Origin: Variovorax sp. 679
GTDB lineage: Bacteria; Pseudomonadota; Gammaproteobacteria; Burkholderiales; Burkholderiaceae_C
Assembly (NCBI RefSeq): GCF_003952185.1
Contig: NZ_RXFS01000001.1
Coordinates: 620,001 to 684,000, forward strand
Reading direction: 5' to 3'
Length of the DNA: 64,000 nucleotides
The position numbers and the translations under genes are program-made. Below, piece by piece: positions 38,999-49,713 of this stretch. Positions within the stretch are counted from its first letter, which is position 1; each line of letters starts with the position of its first letter. Below the pieces are notes generated by a model. It was not told where the DNA came from, did no database searches, and saw nothing but the letters and a program-made list of their open reading frames with translations.

Positions 38999-39829
38999 AT
39001 GCGCATGAACCTGATTGCAGCCGCGGCCGTCGCCGCTTCCACTTTCCTGCTCGGCACCGTCGCCCACGCCGACCAGCTGGCCGACATCAAGAAGAAGGGC
39101 GAACTGGTCGTCGGCGTGCTCGGCACCGACGAGCCCGCGACCTTCGTCGATCCGAAGACGCGCCAGATCGTCGGCTACGAGGTGGACCTGGTGAACGCCA
39201 TCGCCAAGAAGATCGGCGTGAAGCCGGTGCTCAAGCAGATCGCTGTGGCCGCGCGCATTCCGGAACTGCAGCAGGGCCACGTGGACCTGGTGGCCGCCGG
39301 CCTCACGCACAACAAGGAGCGCGAGGCGCAGATCGATTTCTCGCTCACCACCTTCGTCACCGGCCAGAAGGCCATCGTGAAGAAGGACAGCGGCATCAGC
39401 GAAGTGCCACAGCTCGCAGGCAAGAAGGTGCTGACCATCCGCGGCGGCACGCAGGAGCCCAACATCCGCAAGGCCGTGCCCAACGTCGAGGTCGTGACCT
39501 TCGACACGAGCCAGCAGGCCTTCCAGGCACTGCAGCAGGGCAAGGGCGTGGGTTATGTGGACGACGAGGCAGCGCTGCTGCGCAGCTACGCCAAGCTGGG
39601 CCCGCAGAAGGCGCAGTACGTGGTGCTCAAGCAGAACCTGAGCACCGAGGCGCTGGCCATCGGCATCAAGAAGGGCGAGACCGGCCTGAAGGCCGTGGTG
39701 GACGACACGCTGCGCGAGCTCGAGAAGTCGGGCGAGGCGCAGAAGATCTTCATCAAGTGGTACGGCCCTGACACGGCTTCGGGCTTCCAGACCCGCGACT
39801 TCAAGCTCGAGAGCGACAAGATCGACTGA
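38999..39829 (+). CDS. Polar amino acid ABC transporter, periplasmic binding protein
   Basis: A 276-residue solute-binding protein of family 3. The signal peptide (MRMNLIAAAAVAASTFLLGT) ends near AHADQL. The lobe sequence has KKGELVVGVLGTDEPATFVD and GYEVDLVNAIAKKIGVKPVL, and later FDTSQQAFQALQQGKGVGYV and the C-terminal WYGP. AAGGAG precedes the start. Ligand specificity cannot be read, but the family transports amino acids. It heads an operon with two permeases and an ATPase. Confidence 0.94.
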   Translation: MRMNLIAAAAVAASTFLLGTVAHADQLADIKKKGELVVGVLGTDEPATFVDPKTRQIVGYEVDLVNAIAKKIGVKPVLKQIAVAARIPELQQGHVDLVAAGLTHNKEREAQIDFSLTTFVTGQKAIVKKDSGISEVPQLAGKKVLTIRGGTQEPNIRKAVPNVEVVTFDTSQQAFQALQQGKGVGYVDDEAALLRSYAKLGPQKAQYVVLKQNLSTEALAIGIKKGETGLKAVVDDTLRELEKSGEAQKIFIKWYGPDTASGFQTRDFKLESDKID

Positions 39830-39933
39830 TCCGCCCTCCTCCCGGGACTTTGCCTTTCGCCTTCCCCATTCGGGGAGGGCCGGGACGGGGCCAGCGGCCC
39901 CCGCCCCTCGCGGCGGTGATACTGTCGCCCCCC

Positions 39934-40629
39934 ATGCCCCTGTTCGACTATTCCTTGCTGCTCACCGGCAAGTACCACGACATGCTTGTCGCGGGCCTGC
40001 TGCTGTCGTTGCAGCTGCTCGCGGCATCGCTGGTGCTGGCGCTGCCCATCGCGCTGGTGGTGGCACTGCTGCGGCTGTCGCCCCTCGCGCCGCTGCGCTG
40101 GCTCGGCTTTGCGTACGTGGAGTCGATCCGCAACATCCCGCTGCTCGCGCACATGCTGTTCTGGTATTTCGGCGCGCCCGAGCTTTTGCCCGAGGGCATC
40201 AAGCAGTGGCTCTACGCAGGGCACATCGAGGCCTACAGCGCCATCATCGCGCTCGCGCTGTACACGGCAGCCTTCATGGCGGAAGACATCCGCAGCGGTA
40301 TCCGCGCGATTCCCACCGTGCAGTTCGAGGCCGGCCGGGCGATGGGCTTCAGCTACCTGGCCACCATGCGCCGCGTGGTGCTGCCGCAGGCGCTGCGCGT
40401 GACCATTCCGCCGCTGATCTCGCAGACGCTGAGCCTGTGGAAGAACACCTCCATCGCCACCGTGATCGGCGTGGCGGAGCTGATGTACCAGGCCGGCCAG
40501 GTGGAGAGCGCGACCTTCCGCAGCTTCGAGTCCTTCGCGTTCGCGAGCGCGGCGTACCTGAGCGTGTCGCTCGCCATCACGGCCATCGCCACCTGGTATC
40601 ACCACCGGTATCCGGTGCGGACGATCTGA
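39934..40629 (+). CDS. Polar amino acid ABC transporter permease 1
   Basis: A 231-residue HisM/GltJ-type permease. I choose ATG 39934 because upstream in the frame is only low-complexity sequence. Membrane helices begin at MLVAGLLLSLQLLAASLVLA. The EAA loop reads EAGRAMGFSYLATMRRVVLP. It forms half of a heteromeric channel with the next permease. The gap after the binding protein is 104 bp with GC-rich leader. Confidence 0.93.
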   Translation: MPLFDYSLLLTGKYHDMLVAGLLLSLQLLAASLVLALPIALVVALLRLSPLAPLRWLGFAYVESIRNIPLLAHMLFWYFGAPELLPEGIKQWLYAGHIEAYSAIIALALYTAAFMAEDIRSGIRAIPTVQFEAGRAMGFSYLATMRRVVLPQALRVTIPPLISQTLSLWKNTSIATVIGVAELMYQAGQVESATFRSFESFAFASAAYLSVSLAITAIATWYHHRYPVRTI

Positions 40630-40645
40630 GGAAGGCAACGGCGCG

Positions 40646-41356
40646 ATGCTTCAGATCATCAACGACTACTGGGTCTACTTCCTCATCGGGCAGTACCCGA
40701 ACGGCCCGCTCGGCGGGCTGGTGCTCACGCTGCTGCTGGCCTCCTGCGGGCTCGTGCTCGCGCTGCCGCTGGGCATCGTGCTCGGGCTCGCTCGCGTGAG
40801 CCCGTGGCGCTGGCTGCGCTGGCCGGTCACGGGCTTCGTGTACGTGGTGCGCGGGCTGCCGCTGCTGATGGTGATCTTCTGGGCCTACTTCTTCCTGCCC
40901 AGCGTCACCGGCGTGAAGACAGACCAGTTCACCACCATGCTGATCGCGCTGGTGGTGTTCGACGCCGCCTACCTCGCCGAGATCGTGCGCGCCGGCATCC
41001 AGGGCCTGCCGCGCGGGCAGATGGAAACCGCCCGCGCGCTGGGCCTGGGCTACGGCGCCGCGATGCGCCTCGTGGTGCTGCCGCAGGCGCTGCGCAGCAT
41101 GCTGCCCTCGCTGGTGAACCAGTTCGTCTCGACCATCAAGGAGACCTCGCTGGGCTACATCATCGGGCTGGCCGAGGTGTCGTTCATCGCGACGCAGATC
41201 AACACGCAGGTGTTCACCAAGCCCGCGCAGATCTACCTGATCCTGGGCGGCACGTACTTCATTCTGTGCTTCGGACTGTCGCGCTTCGCCTACTGGCTCG
41301 AACGCCGGCTCGCGCGCCGCGGCATGTCCACCGTCGCACCCAAGGTGTCCGCATGA
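40646..41356 (+). CDS. Polar amino acid ABC transporter permease 2
   Basis: A 236-residue permease with about five membrane helices ([37 protein letters not shown]). The EAA loop reads [20 protein letters not shown]. It is partner to permease 1 and overlaps the ATPase start by four bases (ATGA). Confidence 0.94.
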   Translation: MLQIINDYWVYFLIGQYPNGPLGGLVLTLLLASCGLVLALPLGIVLGLARVSPWRWLRWPVTGFVYVVRGLPLLMVIFWAYFFLPSVTGVKTDQFTTMLIALVVFDAAYLAEIVRAGIQGLPRGQMETARALGLGYGAAMRLVVLPQALRSMLPSLVNQFVSTIKETSLGYIIGLAEVSFIATQINTQVFTKPAQIYLILGGTYFILCFGLSRFAYWLERRLARRGMSTVAPKVSA

Positions 41357-42096
41357 TCGAACTCGAAAAAGTCAACAAGTGGTACGGCAGCTACCACGCG
41401 CTGGTCGACGTGACCGAGACCATCCACAAGGGCGAGGTCGTCGTCGTGTGCGGGCCCTCGGGCTCGGGCAAGTCGACGCTGATCCGCACCTTCAACCGGC
41501 TGGAGCCGATCCAGTCGGGCCGCATCGTCGTCGACGGCCAGGACATCCACGCGCCGGGCCTGGACGTGAACGAATTCCGCTCGCGCATCGGCTTCGTGTT
41601 CCAGCAGTTCAACCTGTTCCCGCATCTCACGGTGCTGCAGAACTGCACCATGGCGCCGATGCAGCTGCGCGGCCTCACGCGCAAGCAGGCCGACGAGCGC
41701 GCGATGGCGCTGCTGAGCCGCGTGGGCCTGTCGAACAAGGCCAATGCATGGCCGGGCGAGCTGTCGGGCGGCCAGCAGCAGCGCGTGGCGATCGCCCGCG
41801 CGCTCGCGATGCAGCCGCCGCTGATGCTGTTCGACGAGCCCACCAGCGCGCTCGACCCCGAGATGGTCGGCGAGGTGCTGCTGGTGATGCGCGACCTCAC
41901 GCGCGACGGCATGACCATGGTCTGCGTCACGCACGAGATGGGCTTCGCTCGCGAAGTGGCCGACCGCGTGCTCTTCATGGACGAAGGCAAGGTGCTGGAG
42001 CGCGCCACGCCGGACGACTTCTTCAACCGGCCGCAGCATCCGCGCGCGCAGCAGTTCCTGTCCGACATCCGATCGCCTTTTGCGAGAGACGCATGA
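41353..42096 (+). CDS. Polar amino acid ABC transporter ATPase
   Basis: A 247-residue GlnQ/HisP-type ATPase: Walker [11 protein letters not shown] (about 34-43), Q loop [11 protein letters not shown], signature [15 protein letters not shown], Walker [15 protein letters not shown] and the H-loop in VTHEM. It powers the transporter. It overlaps both the upstream permease and the downstream dioxygenase by four bases each, so all five genes are tightly coupled. Confidence 0.97.
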   Translation: MIELEKVNKWYGSYHALVDVTETIHKGEVVVVCGPSGSGKSTLIRTFNRLEPIQSGRIVVDGQDIHAPGLDVNEFRSRIGFVFQQFNLFPHLTVLQNCTMAPMQLRGLTRKQADERAMALLSRVGLSNKANAWPGELSGGQQQRVAIARALAMQPPLMLFDEPTSALDPEMVGEVLLVMRDLTRDGMTMVCVTHEMGFAREVADRVLFMDEGKVLERATPDDFFNRPQHPRAQQFLSDIRSPFARDA

Positions 42097-43097
42097 CCGA
42101 CAACACCACCCTCCCCCTCATCGACGTCGCCGCACTCGTGGATGGCACGGACGGGCGCGACGCCGTCGCCGCGCAGATCGGCGCCGCATGCCGCGCCCAC
42201 GGCTTCTTCTACGTGACCGGCCACGGCGTCGATGCCGCGCTGGTGAAGCGGCTCGAAGACCTGAGCCACCGCTTCTTCGAACTGCCCGAGGAAACCAAGA
42301 TGCAGTGGCGCATGGCCCTCGGCGGGCGCGCGTGGCGCGGCTACTTTCCGCTCGGCGGCGAGCTGACCTCCGGCCGGCCCGACTGGAAAGAAGGCCTGTA
42401 TCTCGGCACCGAGTTGCCCGCCACGCATCCGCTGGTGCAGGCAAAGACGCCGGTGCACGGGCCCAACCTGTTCCCCGACGTGCCGGGCTTTCGCGAGACC
42501 ATCCTCGAGTACATGGCAGCCGTCACGCAGCTGGGCCACCGGCTGATGGAAGGCATCGCGCTGAGCCTGGGCCTGGAGGCGGGTTACTTCGCCGAGCGCT
42601 ACACGGCCGATCCGCTGATCCTGTTCCGCCTCTTCAACTACCCGTCTCAGCCGGTGCCCGAAGGTCTCGACGTGCAGTGGGGCGTGGGCGAGCACACCGA
42701 CTACGGGCTGCTGACGATCCTGCACCAGGACCACATCGGCGGTCTCGCGGTGAACACGCCCGGCGGCTGGATCGATGCGCCGCCGGTGGCGGGCTCGTTC
42801 GTCTGCAACATCGGAGACATGCTCGACCGCATGACCGGCGGGCTCTACAAGTCGACGCCGCACCGCGTGAAGCGCAACACCTCGGGGCATGACCGGCTGT
42901 CGTTCCCACTGTTCTTCGATCCGAATTTCGAGGCGCGCGTGCAGCGCATCGAGGGTCTCGCGGGCGCGGAGGCTCGCGACGACAGCGCCGAGCGCTGGGA
43001 CCGCGCCAACGTCCACGCCTTCCGCGGGCGCTACGGCGACTACCTGCTCGCGAAGGTGTCGAAGGTGTTTCCGCAGTTGCGCGACGAAGTGCTCTGA
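42093..43097 (+). CDS. Isopenicillin N synthase-like 2-oxoglutarate/Fe(II) dioxygenase
   Basis: A 334-residue oxygenase. N-terminal DIOX_N block [17 protein letters not shown] and [12 protein letters not shown], then the C-terminal jelly roll with [10 protein letters not shown] (the HxD of the Fe triad), distal His in STPHRVKRN, and 2-oxoglutarate Arg/Ser in [10 protein letters not shown]. It starts by ATGA overlap with the ATPase, so the enzyme may modify whatever the transporter brings in. The substrate is unknown. Its 3' end overlaps the antisense gene 43040-43369 by 58 bp. Confidence 0.9.
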   Translation: MTDNTTLPLIDVAALVDGTDGRDAVAAQIGAACRAHGFFYVTGHGVDAALVKRLEDLSHRFFELPEETKMQWRMALGGRAWRGYFPLGGELTSGRPDWKEGLYLGTELPATHPLVQAKTPVHGPNLFPDVPGFRETILEYMAAVTQLGHRLMEGIALSLGLEAGYFAERYTADPLILFRLFNYPSQPVPEGLDVQWGVGEHTDYGLLTILHQDHIGGLAVNTPGGWIDAPPVAGSFVCNIGDMLDRMTGGLYKSTPHRVKRNTSGHDRLSFPLFFDPNFEARVQRIEGLAGAEARDDSAERWDRANVHAFRGRYGDYLLAKVSKVFPQLRDEVL

Positions 43098-43369
43098 ATG
43101 GCTGGAGCAGGCCCAGGCTCATCGAGGAAGGCGTCTTCCCATCGCTCGATCTCGGCATCGGGGTCGGAGATGGGCACGAGCTTGTCGCTGCGGCAGTAGA
43201 AGGTCCAGCCCTCGAACAGCACGTCGTAGTAGGTGCCGGGCAGGTAGCGCTCGCTGGGGGCCTCGTAGGGCAGCGAGGCCACTTCCACGATCCGGCCCAC
43301 GGCACGCTCCGTGAAAGGCGACGCCAGGCAGCTGTCGACCACGTGGCAGAGCATGCCGATCTTGATCAT
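43040..43369 (-). CDS. Small conserved-looking protein of unknown function
   Basis: A 109-residue cytoplasmic protein, start ATG 43369, which overlaps the HAD phosphatase stop by four bases (ATGA). The first 90 residues look well structured ([40 protein letters not shown]). The last 20 lie antisense to the dioxygenase gene and look random ([17 protein letters not shown]), so the stop may have drifted downstream. No known motif recognised. It shares a transcript with the phosphatase. Confidence 0.6.
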   Translation of the reverse strand: MIKIGMLCHVVDSCLASPFTERAVGRIVEVASLPYEAPSERYLPGTYYDVLFEGWTFYCRSDKLVPISDPDAEIERWEDAFLDEPGPAPAIQSTSSRNCGNTFDTFASR

Positions 43370-44055
43370 GCGGGCTGCTGCCTCTCCGCCGGTTGCGGAA
43401 ACCAGCGCGGCAGATGCGCGACTGCATCGTGCAGCGAATCGAGCACATGGAACGCCCGCTCGACGATGGACGCGGGCGGGTGCTTCAGATCGGGCACGAC
43501 CACCACGCGCAGGCCCGCCGCCAGCGCGGCCTTGGCGCCGTTCTCGCTGTCCTCGAAGGCGATGCATTCCGCCGGGTCCACGCCCAGTCGTTCGGCCGCG
43601 AGCAGGTAGAGCGCCGGGTCGGGCTTGGCGCGCGCCACTTCGTCGCCGCCCGCGAAGGCCGAGAAATGATGCAGCACGCCGAGGCTGCCCAGGCAGGCCT
43701 GGATCTGCCCGCTGGTCGACGACGAGGCCACGGCGCAACGCGTACCGCGTTCGTGCAGCGCGGCCAGGAACTCGGCCGCGCCGGGCTTGATGGGGAACAG
43801 CGGCGTACCGTCGGAGCGCTCCAGCTGAAGGCGCCGGCGGACATGGGCCACGGCGTGGTCGTAGGCGTCCGGCCCGCCCAGCAGCGATGCGAGGATGTGC
43901 TCGGACTCGGCGGTGGCCAGCCCCACCACCTGCAGGTACTGGCTGTGCGAAAGCTCGATGTCGAGCGTGCGGGCGGCCTCGATCCAGGCAGCCATGATGG
44001 GGCGCTCCGAGTCGATCAGCAGCCCGTCCATGTCGAAGATTGCAGCGGTGAACAT
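43366..44055 (-). CDS. HAD-superfamily sugar phosphatase/phosphoglucomutase-like enzyme
   Basis: A 229-residue HAD hydrolase. Motif I DMDGLLIDSE has the nucleophile Asp. The cap domain includes VVGLATAESEHILASLLGG. Motif II is VASSSTSGQIQ, motif III is ARAKPDPALYLLAAERLGV, and motif IV is AFEDSENGAKAAL. It resembles hexitol phosphatase B and beta-phosphoglucomutase relatives. A DGLLID start favours a 2-deoxy-sugar or hexitol phosphate, but this is uncertain. It is separated from the MFS gene by a bidirectional terminator. Confidence 0.88.
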   Translation of the reverse strand: MFTAAIFDMDGLLIDSERPIMAAWIEAARTLDIELSHSQYLQVVGLATAESEHILASLLGGPDAYDHAVAHVRRRLQLERSDGTPLFPIKPGAAEFLAALHERGTRCAVASSSTSGQIQACLGSLGVLHHFSAFAGGDEVARAKPDPALYLLAAERLGVDPAECIAFEDSENGAKAALAAGLRVVVVPDLKHPPASIVERAFHVLDSLHDAVAHLPRWFPQPAERQQPA

Positions 44056-44071
44056 CGGGGCATCCTAATGA

Positions 44072-44096
44072 AAAAGGGGCCGAAACGGCCCCTTTT
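44072..44096. terminator. Bidirectional terminator
   Basis: AAAAGGGGCCG, AAA, CGGCCCCTTTT: an 11-bp perfect stem with A and T runs on either side. It lies downstream of the MFS gene and upstream of the phosphatase start, so on the minus strand it ends the MFS transcript. Confidence 0.9.
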
Positions 44097-44117
44097 GGAT
44101 GATTCTGGAAGAACCGC

Positions 44118-45458
44118 TCAGTCGCGCGCCAGCGCCCGGTTCAGTCCCAGCGCCGCCAGCGTGGCGATCGCGCCCGACAGCAGGTAGACGCTCACGTAGG
44201 CCAGGCCGAAGTGGGCCGAGAGACCGAGGGCGACCAGCGGAGCGAAGGCCGCGCCGATCAGCCAGGCCACGTCGGCCGTGAGCGCGGCACCGACGTAGCG
44301 GTATTTCGGCGCGAAGTTGGAAGTCACGGCGCCGGCCGCCTGGCCGTACGACAGGCCCAGGATCACGAAGCCAAGCAGGATGAAGATGTCCTGCCCGATG
44401 CGGCCGCCGTCGAGCAGCGTGGGAGCGAAACCGCTGAAGGCCGCGATCACGGCAGCCAGGCCACCCAGGGTGAAGCGGCGACCGATGCGGTCGGCCAGCA
44501 GGCCCGAAGCCACGATGCCGGCAGCGCCGAAGGCCGCGCCGATCATCTGGATCACCAGGAACTCGGTGACCGACTGGTCGGAATACAGCGTGATCCACGA
44601 CAGCGGGAACACCGTGATCAGGTGGAACAGCGCGTAGCTGGCCAGCGCGGCGAACGCGCCGATCAGGATGTTGCTGCCCTGGGAGCTGACCAACTCGGTC
44701 ACGCTGGTGGGCTCCAGTTCACGCTCTTCGAGCAGGCGCGAGTACTCGTCGGTGGCCACGAGGCGCAGGCGGGCGAACAGCGCCACCACGTTGATCGCGA
44801 AGGCCACGTAGAAGGAATAGCGCCAGCCCCAGTCGAGGAAGTCTTCCGACGGCAGGCTCGAGTACAGGTAGGCGAACAGCGCGCTGGCGATGAAGAAGCC
44901 GATGGGAGCGCCCAACTGGCCCAGCATGGCGTACCAGCCACGGCGGTTGGCGGGCGCGTTCAGCGCCAGCAGCGACGGCAGGCCGTCCCACGAACCGCCC
45001 AGCGCCAGGCCCTGGCCGAAACGGAACACCGACAGCAGCACGATGGCCGTGAAGCCCAGGCTCGAATAGCCCGGCAGGAAGGCGATACCGGCGGTGGAGG
45101 TGCCCAGCACGAAAAGCGCCAGCGTGAGCTTGGCTTCCCGCCCGAAACGTCGCTGGATCATCATCGAGATGACAGTTCCGAACGGACGTGCGATGAAGGC
45201 GAACGAGAAGATCAGGAACGAATAGAGAACACCCTCAAGGTGCTGCTCGAACGGGAAGAAGACCGCCGGGAACACCAGCACCGAGGCGATGCCGTAGACG
45301 AAGAAGTCGAAGTATTCGGAGGCGCGGCCGATGACCACACCGACCGCGATCTCGCCGGGGGCGATGTGCGAGTGGTCGTCGCCCTGCCGGGCGCCGCCGT
45401 GATCGGCCGGATTCGGCAGCGGCTGTGCGCCTTGCGAAATGATGCTGGACGTCGTCAT
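44118..45458 (-). CDS. MFS transporter, metabolite:proton symporter (MHS) family
   Basis: A 446-residue, 12-helix transporter, start ATG 45458. Signatures include GRASEYFDFFVYGIASVLVF at helix 1 and the family loop AFIARPFGTVISMMIQRRFG. It has two six-helix halves. The MHS group carries proline betaine, shikimate, dicarboxylates and similar organic acids; the substrate here is unknown. A longer upstream frame has no membrane or family sequence and is excluded. Confidence 0.92.
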   Translation of the reverse strand: MTTSSIISQGAQPLPNPADHGGARQGDDHSHIAPGEIAVGVVIGRASEYFDFFVYGIASVLVFPAVFFPFEQHLEGVLYSFLIFSFAFIARPFGTVISMMIQRRFGREAKLTLALFVLGTSTAGIAFLPGYSSLGFTAIVLLSVFRFGQGLALGGSWDGLPSLLALNAPANRRGWYAMLGQLGAPIGFFIASALFAYLYSSLPSEDFLDWGWRYSFYVAFAINVVALFARLRLVATDEYSRLLEERELEPTSVTELVSSQGSNILIGAFAALASYALFHLITVFPLSWITLYSDQSVTEFLVIQMIGAAFGAAGIVASGLLADRIGRRFTLGGLAAVIAAFSGFAPTLLDGGRIGQDIFILLGFVILGLSYGQAAGAVTSNFAPKYRYVGAALTADVAWLIGAAFAPLVALGLSAHFGLAYVSVYLLSGAIATLAALGLNRALARD

Positions 45459-45638
45459 TGCTTGCTGTAATTCAGGTGTAACGCCGCGGCGCGACACCAT
45501 AAGACCATGGGAGACCCCAGAGCGTCGCACCGAATCACATTTACCGCCATAGGACAAAACGTCCAATAGGCGAAACCCGTCTTCGAGCGTAGATTGTGGG
45601 GTCTTTTTGCGTCGCCCCTGCACCTCTTTTCCCCCGGC

Positions 45639-46664
45639 ATGCACATCCTCAAGAACCTTCGCCGAGCACTCCTGCTGCTCTCCGCCATGCTACTGGCGGG
45701 CTGCAACACGGTGCTGATGAACCCCTCCGGCGACATCGCCCATCAGCAGGGACGCCTCATCGTCGTCTCCACCGTGCTGATGCTGATCATCATCATTCCG
45801 GTGATCGCCCTGACCATCTTCTTTGCCTGGCGCTATCGCCAGTCGAACAAGGAGGCCACCTACAGCCCCGACTGGGACCACTCCACCCAGCTCGAGCTGG
45901 CGATCTGGGCGGCGCCGCTGCTCATCATCATCGCGCTGGGCGCCATCACCTGGATCAGCACCCACGTGCTCGACCCCTACCAGCCGCTGCGCCGCCTCGA
46001 CGCCCAGCGCCCGATCCCGGCGGAAACCAAGCCGCTGACGGTCGAAGTGGTGGCCCTCGACTGGAAGTGGCTCTTCATCTACCCCGAGCAGGGCATCGCC
46101 ACGGTGAACGAACTGGCCGCCCCGGTGGACCGCCCGATCACCTTCAAGATCACGGCCTCCTCGGTCATGAACTCCTTCTTCATCCCCGCGCTGGCCGGCC
46201 AGATCTACGCCATGCCGGGCATGGAGACCAAGCTGCACGCGGTGATCAACAAGCCGGGCGAGTTCGAAGGCTTCTCCGCCAACTACAGCGGCGCCGGCTT
46301 CTCGGGCATGCGCTTCAAGTTCCACGGCCTGAGCAACGAAGGCTTCGACCAGTGGGTCCAGAAGGTCAAGACCGGCAAGGACGGCGAACTCTCGCGCGAT
46401 CTCTACAAGAAGCTCGAAGTGCCCAGCGAGCGCGAGCCCGTGCGCCACTACCCCACCGTTGCCTCCGACCTGTACGACGCGATCCTCAACCAGTGCGTGG
46501 ACCGCAACAAGATGTGCATGAAGGAAATGATGGCCATCGACGCCAGCGGCGGCATGGGCAAGCCCGGCGCCTTCAACGTTGCCACCAAGCAGGCCTGGGA
46601 CATCGACTCGCTCGATACGCCCAAGCGCAAGTACGTCACCGCGATGTGCACCACCGAAGAATAA
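45639..46664 (+). CDS. cyoA: CyoA, cytochrome bo3 quinol oxidase subunit II
   Basis: A 341-residue lipoprotein subunit II, start ATG 45639. Signal peptide and lipobox read [17 protein letters not shown]. Two membrane helices follow ([40 protein letters not shown]), then a periplasmic cupredoxin-like domain: [33 protein letters not shown]. It lacks the CuA ligands of cytochrome c oxidases, so it is a quinol oxidase subunit. It begins cyoABCD; cyoB starts two bases after its stop. The leader holds a GGAC-AAAAC-GTCC hairpin (45552-45564) not further explained. Confidence 0.95.
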   Translation: MHILKNLRRALLLLSAMLLAGCNTVLMNPSGDIAHQQGRLIVVSTVLMLIIIIPVIALTIFFAWRYRQSNKEATYSPDWDHSTQLELAIWAAPLLIIIALGAITWISTHVLDPYQPLRRLDAQRPIPAETKPLTVEVVALDWKWLFIYPEQGIATVNELAAPVDRPITFKITASSVMNSFFIPALAGQIYAMPGMETKLHAVINKPGEFEGFSANYSGAGFSGMRFKFHGLSNEGFDQWVQKVKTGKDGELSRDLYKKLEVPSEREPVRHYPTVASDLYDAILNQCVDRNKMCMKEMMAIDASGGMGKPGAFNVATKQAWDIDSLDTPKRKYVTAMCTTEE

Positions 46665-46665
46665 G

Positions 46666-48669
46666 ATGTTGCAGAACCTAGACCTGACGAAGCTCGTCTT
46701 CGGCCGCCTCACCTGGGAGGCGATTCCCCTGCACGAGCCGATCCTGCTCGTGACCTTTGCCGGCGTGATCCTGGGCGGCCTGGCCGTGCTGGGCGCACTG
46801 ACCTACTTCAAGCTGTGGGGCATGCTGTGGCGCGACTGGATCACCAGCATCGACCACAAGAAGATCGGCATCATGTACATCATCCTGGGCCTGGTGATGC
46901 TGCTGCGCGGCTTCGCCGACGCGCTCATGATGCGGGCCCAGCAGGCCATCGCCTTCGGCGACAACGCCGGCTTCCTGCCGCCTCACCACTACGACCAGAT
47001 CTTCACCGCCCACGGCGTGATCATGATCTTCTTCGTGGCGATGCCGCTGGTCACGGGCCTCATGAACTTCGTGGTGCCGCTGCAGATCGGCGCGCGCGAC
47101 GTGGCCTTCCCGTTCCTGAACAACTTCAGCTTCTGGATGACCACCTTCGGCGCCGGCCTCGTGATGGCGTCGCTGTTCGTCGGCGAGTTCGCCAAGACCG
47201 GCTGGCTGGCCTACCCGCCGCTGTCGGGCATTCTCTTCAGCCCTGACGTGGGGGTCGACTACTACATATGGTCGTTGCAGATAGCGGGGGTGGGCACATT
47301 GCTTTCCGGCGTGAACCTGCTGGCCACCATCGTGAAGATGCGCGCGCCCGGCATGACCATGATGAAGATGCCCGTCTTCACCTGGACCGCCCTGTGCACC
47401 AACGTGCTGATCGTCGCCGCCTTCCCGGTGCTGACCGCCGTTCTGGCCCTGCTGTCGCTCGACCGCTACGCAGGCACCAACTTCTTCACGAACGACCTCG
47501 GCGGCAACGCCATGATGTACGTGAACCTGATCTGGATCTGGGGCCACCCCGAGGTGTACATCCTGATCCTGCCGGCCTTCGGCATCTTCTCGGAAGTGGT
47601 GTCCACCTTCTCCGGCAAGCGCCTCTTCGGCTACGCCTCGATGGTGTACGCCACGGTCGTGATCACCATCCTGTCGTACCTCGTCTGGCTGCACCACTTC
47701 TTCACCATGGGCTCCGGCGCCAGCGTGAATTCGTTCTTCGGCATCACGACGATGATCATCTCGATCCCGACGGGCGCGAAGATCTTCAACTGGCTCTTCA
47801 CCATGTACCGCGGCCGCATCCGCTTCGAGCTGCCCATGATGTGGACCATCGGCTTCATGATCACTTTCGTGATCGGCGGCATGACCGGCGTGCTGCTGGC
47901 CGTTCCCCCGGCCGACTTCGTGCTGCACAACAGCCTGTTCCTGATCGCCCACTTCCACAACGTGATCATCGGCGGCGTGCTGTTCGGCATGCTGGCGGGC
48001 ATCACCTACTGGTTCCCGAAGGCCTTCGGCTACAAGCTCGACCCGTTCTGGGGCAAGTGCTCGTTCTGGTTCTGGATCGTCGGCTTCTGGTTCGCCTTCA
48101 TGCCGCTGTACATCCTGGGCCTGATGGGCGTCACCCGCCGCATGAGCCACTTCCAGGACATGTCGCTGCAGATCTGGTTCCAGGTCGCCGCCTTCGGCGC
48201 CGTGCTGATCGCACTGGGCATCGCCTCGTTCATCATCCAGCTGGTGGTGAGCTTCTTCCGCCGCGAATCGCTGCGCGACGCCACGGGCGACCCGTGGAAC
48301 GGCCGCACGCTGGAGTGGGCGACCTCGTCGCCGCCGCCGGCCTACAACTTCGCGTTCACGCCGCGCGTGCATGACAACGACGCCTGGTCCGACATGAAGG
48401 CCCGCGGCTACCAGCGCCCGCTGGAAGGCTTCAGCCCGATCCACATGCCCAAGAACACGGCCGCCGGCTTCATCATCGCGGCGCTGGCTGCGGTGTGCGG
48501 CTTCGCCCTGATCTGGCAGATGTGGCTGGTCGCCGGCATCGGCTTCGTCACCATGCTCGCCGCCACGATCATCCACACCTTCAACTACAAGCGCGACTAC
48601 TACATCCCCGCGGAAGATGTCGTCCGCACCGAAGACGCGCGCACGCGCCTGCTGGCTGCCAATGTCTAA
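46666..48669 (+). CDS. cyoB: CyoB, cytochrome bo3 quinol oxidase subunit I
   Basis: A 667-residue haem-copper oxidase subunit I with about 15 membrane helices. CuB and haem ligands are seen: [14 protein letters not shown] (low-spin haem His), [19 protein letters not shown] (CuB His and the cross-linked Tyr), HHFFTMG (CuB His pair) and [13 protein letters not shown] (high-spin and low-spin haem His). It reduces O2 to water and pumps protons, with ubiquinol as donor. Typical E. coli CyoB is 663 residues. Confidence 0.97.
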   Translation: MLQNLDLTKLVFGRLTWEAIPLHEPILLVTFAGVILGGLAVLGALTYFKLWGMLWRDWITSIDHKKIGIMYIILGLVMLLRGFADALMMRAQQAIAFGDNAGFLPPHHYDQIFTAHGVIMIFFVAMPLVTGLMNFVVPLQIGARDVAFPFLNNFSFWMTTFGAGLVMASLFVGEFAKTGWLAYPPLSGILFSPDVGVDYYIWSLQIAGVGTLLSGVNLLATIVKMRAPGMTMMKMPVFTWTALCTNVLIVAAFPVLTAVLALLSLDRYAGTNFFTNDLGGNAMMYVNLIWIWGHPEVYILILPAFGIFSEVVSTFSGKRLFGYASMVYATVVITILSYLVWLHHFFTMGSGASVNSFFGITTMIISIPTGAKIFNWLFTMYRGRIRFELPMMWTIGFMITFVIGGMTGVLLAVPPADFVLHNSLFLIAHFHNVIIGGVLFGMLAGITYWFPKAFGYKLDPFWGKCSFWFWIVGFWFAFMPLYILGLMGVTRRMSHFQDMSLQIWFQVAAFGAVLIALGIASFIIQLVVSFFRRESLRDATGDPWNGRTLEWATSSPPPAYNFAFTPRVHDNDAWSDMKARGYQRPLEGFSPIHMPKNTAAGFIIAALAAVCGFALIWQMWLVAGIGFVTMLAATIIHTFNYKRDYYIPAEDVVRTEDARTRLLAANV

Positions 48670-49312
48670 TACCACCGCTATCTCTTCCCCTGGCAACGTG
48701 GCCGCGAGCGCGCCCGCGTTCGAGGTCTTCAACGTCCGCAACGAAGACCACCACCCCGAGAACGGCACGCTGCTGGGCTTCTGGCTCTACCTGATGAGCG
48801 ACTGCCTCATCTTCGCCTGCCTGTTCGCGGTGTACGGCGTGCTGGGCCGCAGCTATGCGGCCGGCCCCTCGGGCGCCGACCTGTTCGACCTGCCGCTGGT
48901 GGCGATCAACACCTCGCTGCTGCTGCTGTCGTCCATCACCTACGGCTTCGCCGTGCTCGAGATGCAGAAGCGCCGCATGCGCGGCATGCTGATCTGGCTG
49001 GCCATCACCGGCCTGCTGGGCGCGGGCTTCATCGGCCTGGAGCTGTACGAGTTCGCGCACCTGATCCACGAAGGCGCGGGCCCGCAGCGCAGCGCCTTCC
49101 TGTCGTCGTTCTTCGCGCTGGTGGGCACCCACGGCCTGCACGTGACCTTCGGCATCGTCTGGCTCATCGTGCTGATGATCCAGCTGCCCAAGCACGGCTT
49201 CACCGCCGCCAACCGCCGCCGCCTGATGTGCCTGTCGATGTTCTGGCACTTCCTGGACGTGGTCTGGATCGGCGTCTTCACCTTCGTGTATCTGATGGGA
49301 TCGCTGCAATGA
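48662..49312 (+). CDS. cyoC: CyoC, cytochrome bo3 quinol oxidase subunit III
   Basis: A 216-residue subunit III, start ATG 48662, which overlaps the end of cyoB by eight bases. It has five membrane helices, the first being [20 protein letters not shown], with [19 protein letters not shown] and a C-terminal [17 protein letters not shown]. It is an accessory subunit of the oxidase. The cyoC stop overlaps cyoD by four bases. Confidence 0.96.
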   Translation: MSNTTAISSPGNVAASAPAFEVFNVRNEDHHPENGTLLGFWLYLMSDCLIFACLFAVYGVLGRSYAAGPSGADLFDLPLVAINTSLLLLSSITYGFAVLEMQKRRMRGMLIWLAITGLLGAGFIGLELYEFAHLIHEGAGPQRSAFLSSFFALVGTHGLHVTFGIVWLIVLMIQLPKHGFTAANRRRLMCLSMFWHFLDVVWIGVFTFVYLMGSLQ

Positions 49313-49713
49313 GCGCGCACACCGAAACCGCCGGCCACGGCGCACATGGCCACGACGACCACGGGCACGACGACGGCCCGGTGAGCCACAGCACCTTCAA
49401 GGGCTACATGACCGGCTTCGTGCTGGCCGTGATCCTCACCGCCATTCCGTTCTGGCTCGTGATGGCCAAGGTCTTCGACAAGCCCAACACCACCGCGCTC
49501 GTCATCCTGGCCTTCGCCGTGGTGCAGATCGTGGTGCACATGGTGTACTTCCTGCACATGGACGCCAAGTCCGAGGGCGGCTGGAACATGCTGGCGCTCA
49601 TCTTCACGCTCGTGCTCGTGGTCATCACGCTGGCCGGTTCGCTGTGGGTCATGTACCACATGAACACCAACATGATGCCGCACTCGATGCACGACATGAA
49701 GAACATGCCCTGA
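49309..49713 (+). CDS. cyoD: CyoD, cytochrome bo3 quinol oxidase subunit IV
   Basis: A 134-residue subunit IV. An N-terminal His/Asp-rich stretch ([18 protein letters not shown]) is followed by three membrane helices ([20 protein letters not shown] and [14 protein letters not shown]). The His-rich N-terminus is longer than in E. coli and may hold metal, possibly incidental. It ends in TGATG overlap with the SURF1 gene. Confidence 0.95.
   Translation: MSAHTETAGHGAHGHDDHGHDDGPVSHSTFKGYMTGFVLAVILTAIPFWLVMAKVFDKPNTTALVILAFAVVQIVVHMVYFLHMDAKSEGGWNMLALIFTLVLVVITLAGSLWVMYHMNTNMMPHSMHDMKNMP

Noticed and set aside
35811..39008. 1065-codon plus-strand frame
   Set aside because: It is antisense to the reductase, haemoglobin and fabV genes and has no recognisable domains.
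46678..48768. 696-codon minus-strand frame opposite cyoB
   Set aside because: A GC-driven antisense frame over a clear oxidase subunit; composition is His/Glu/Gln/Asp noise.
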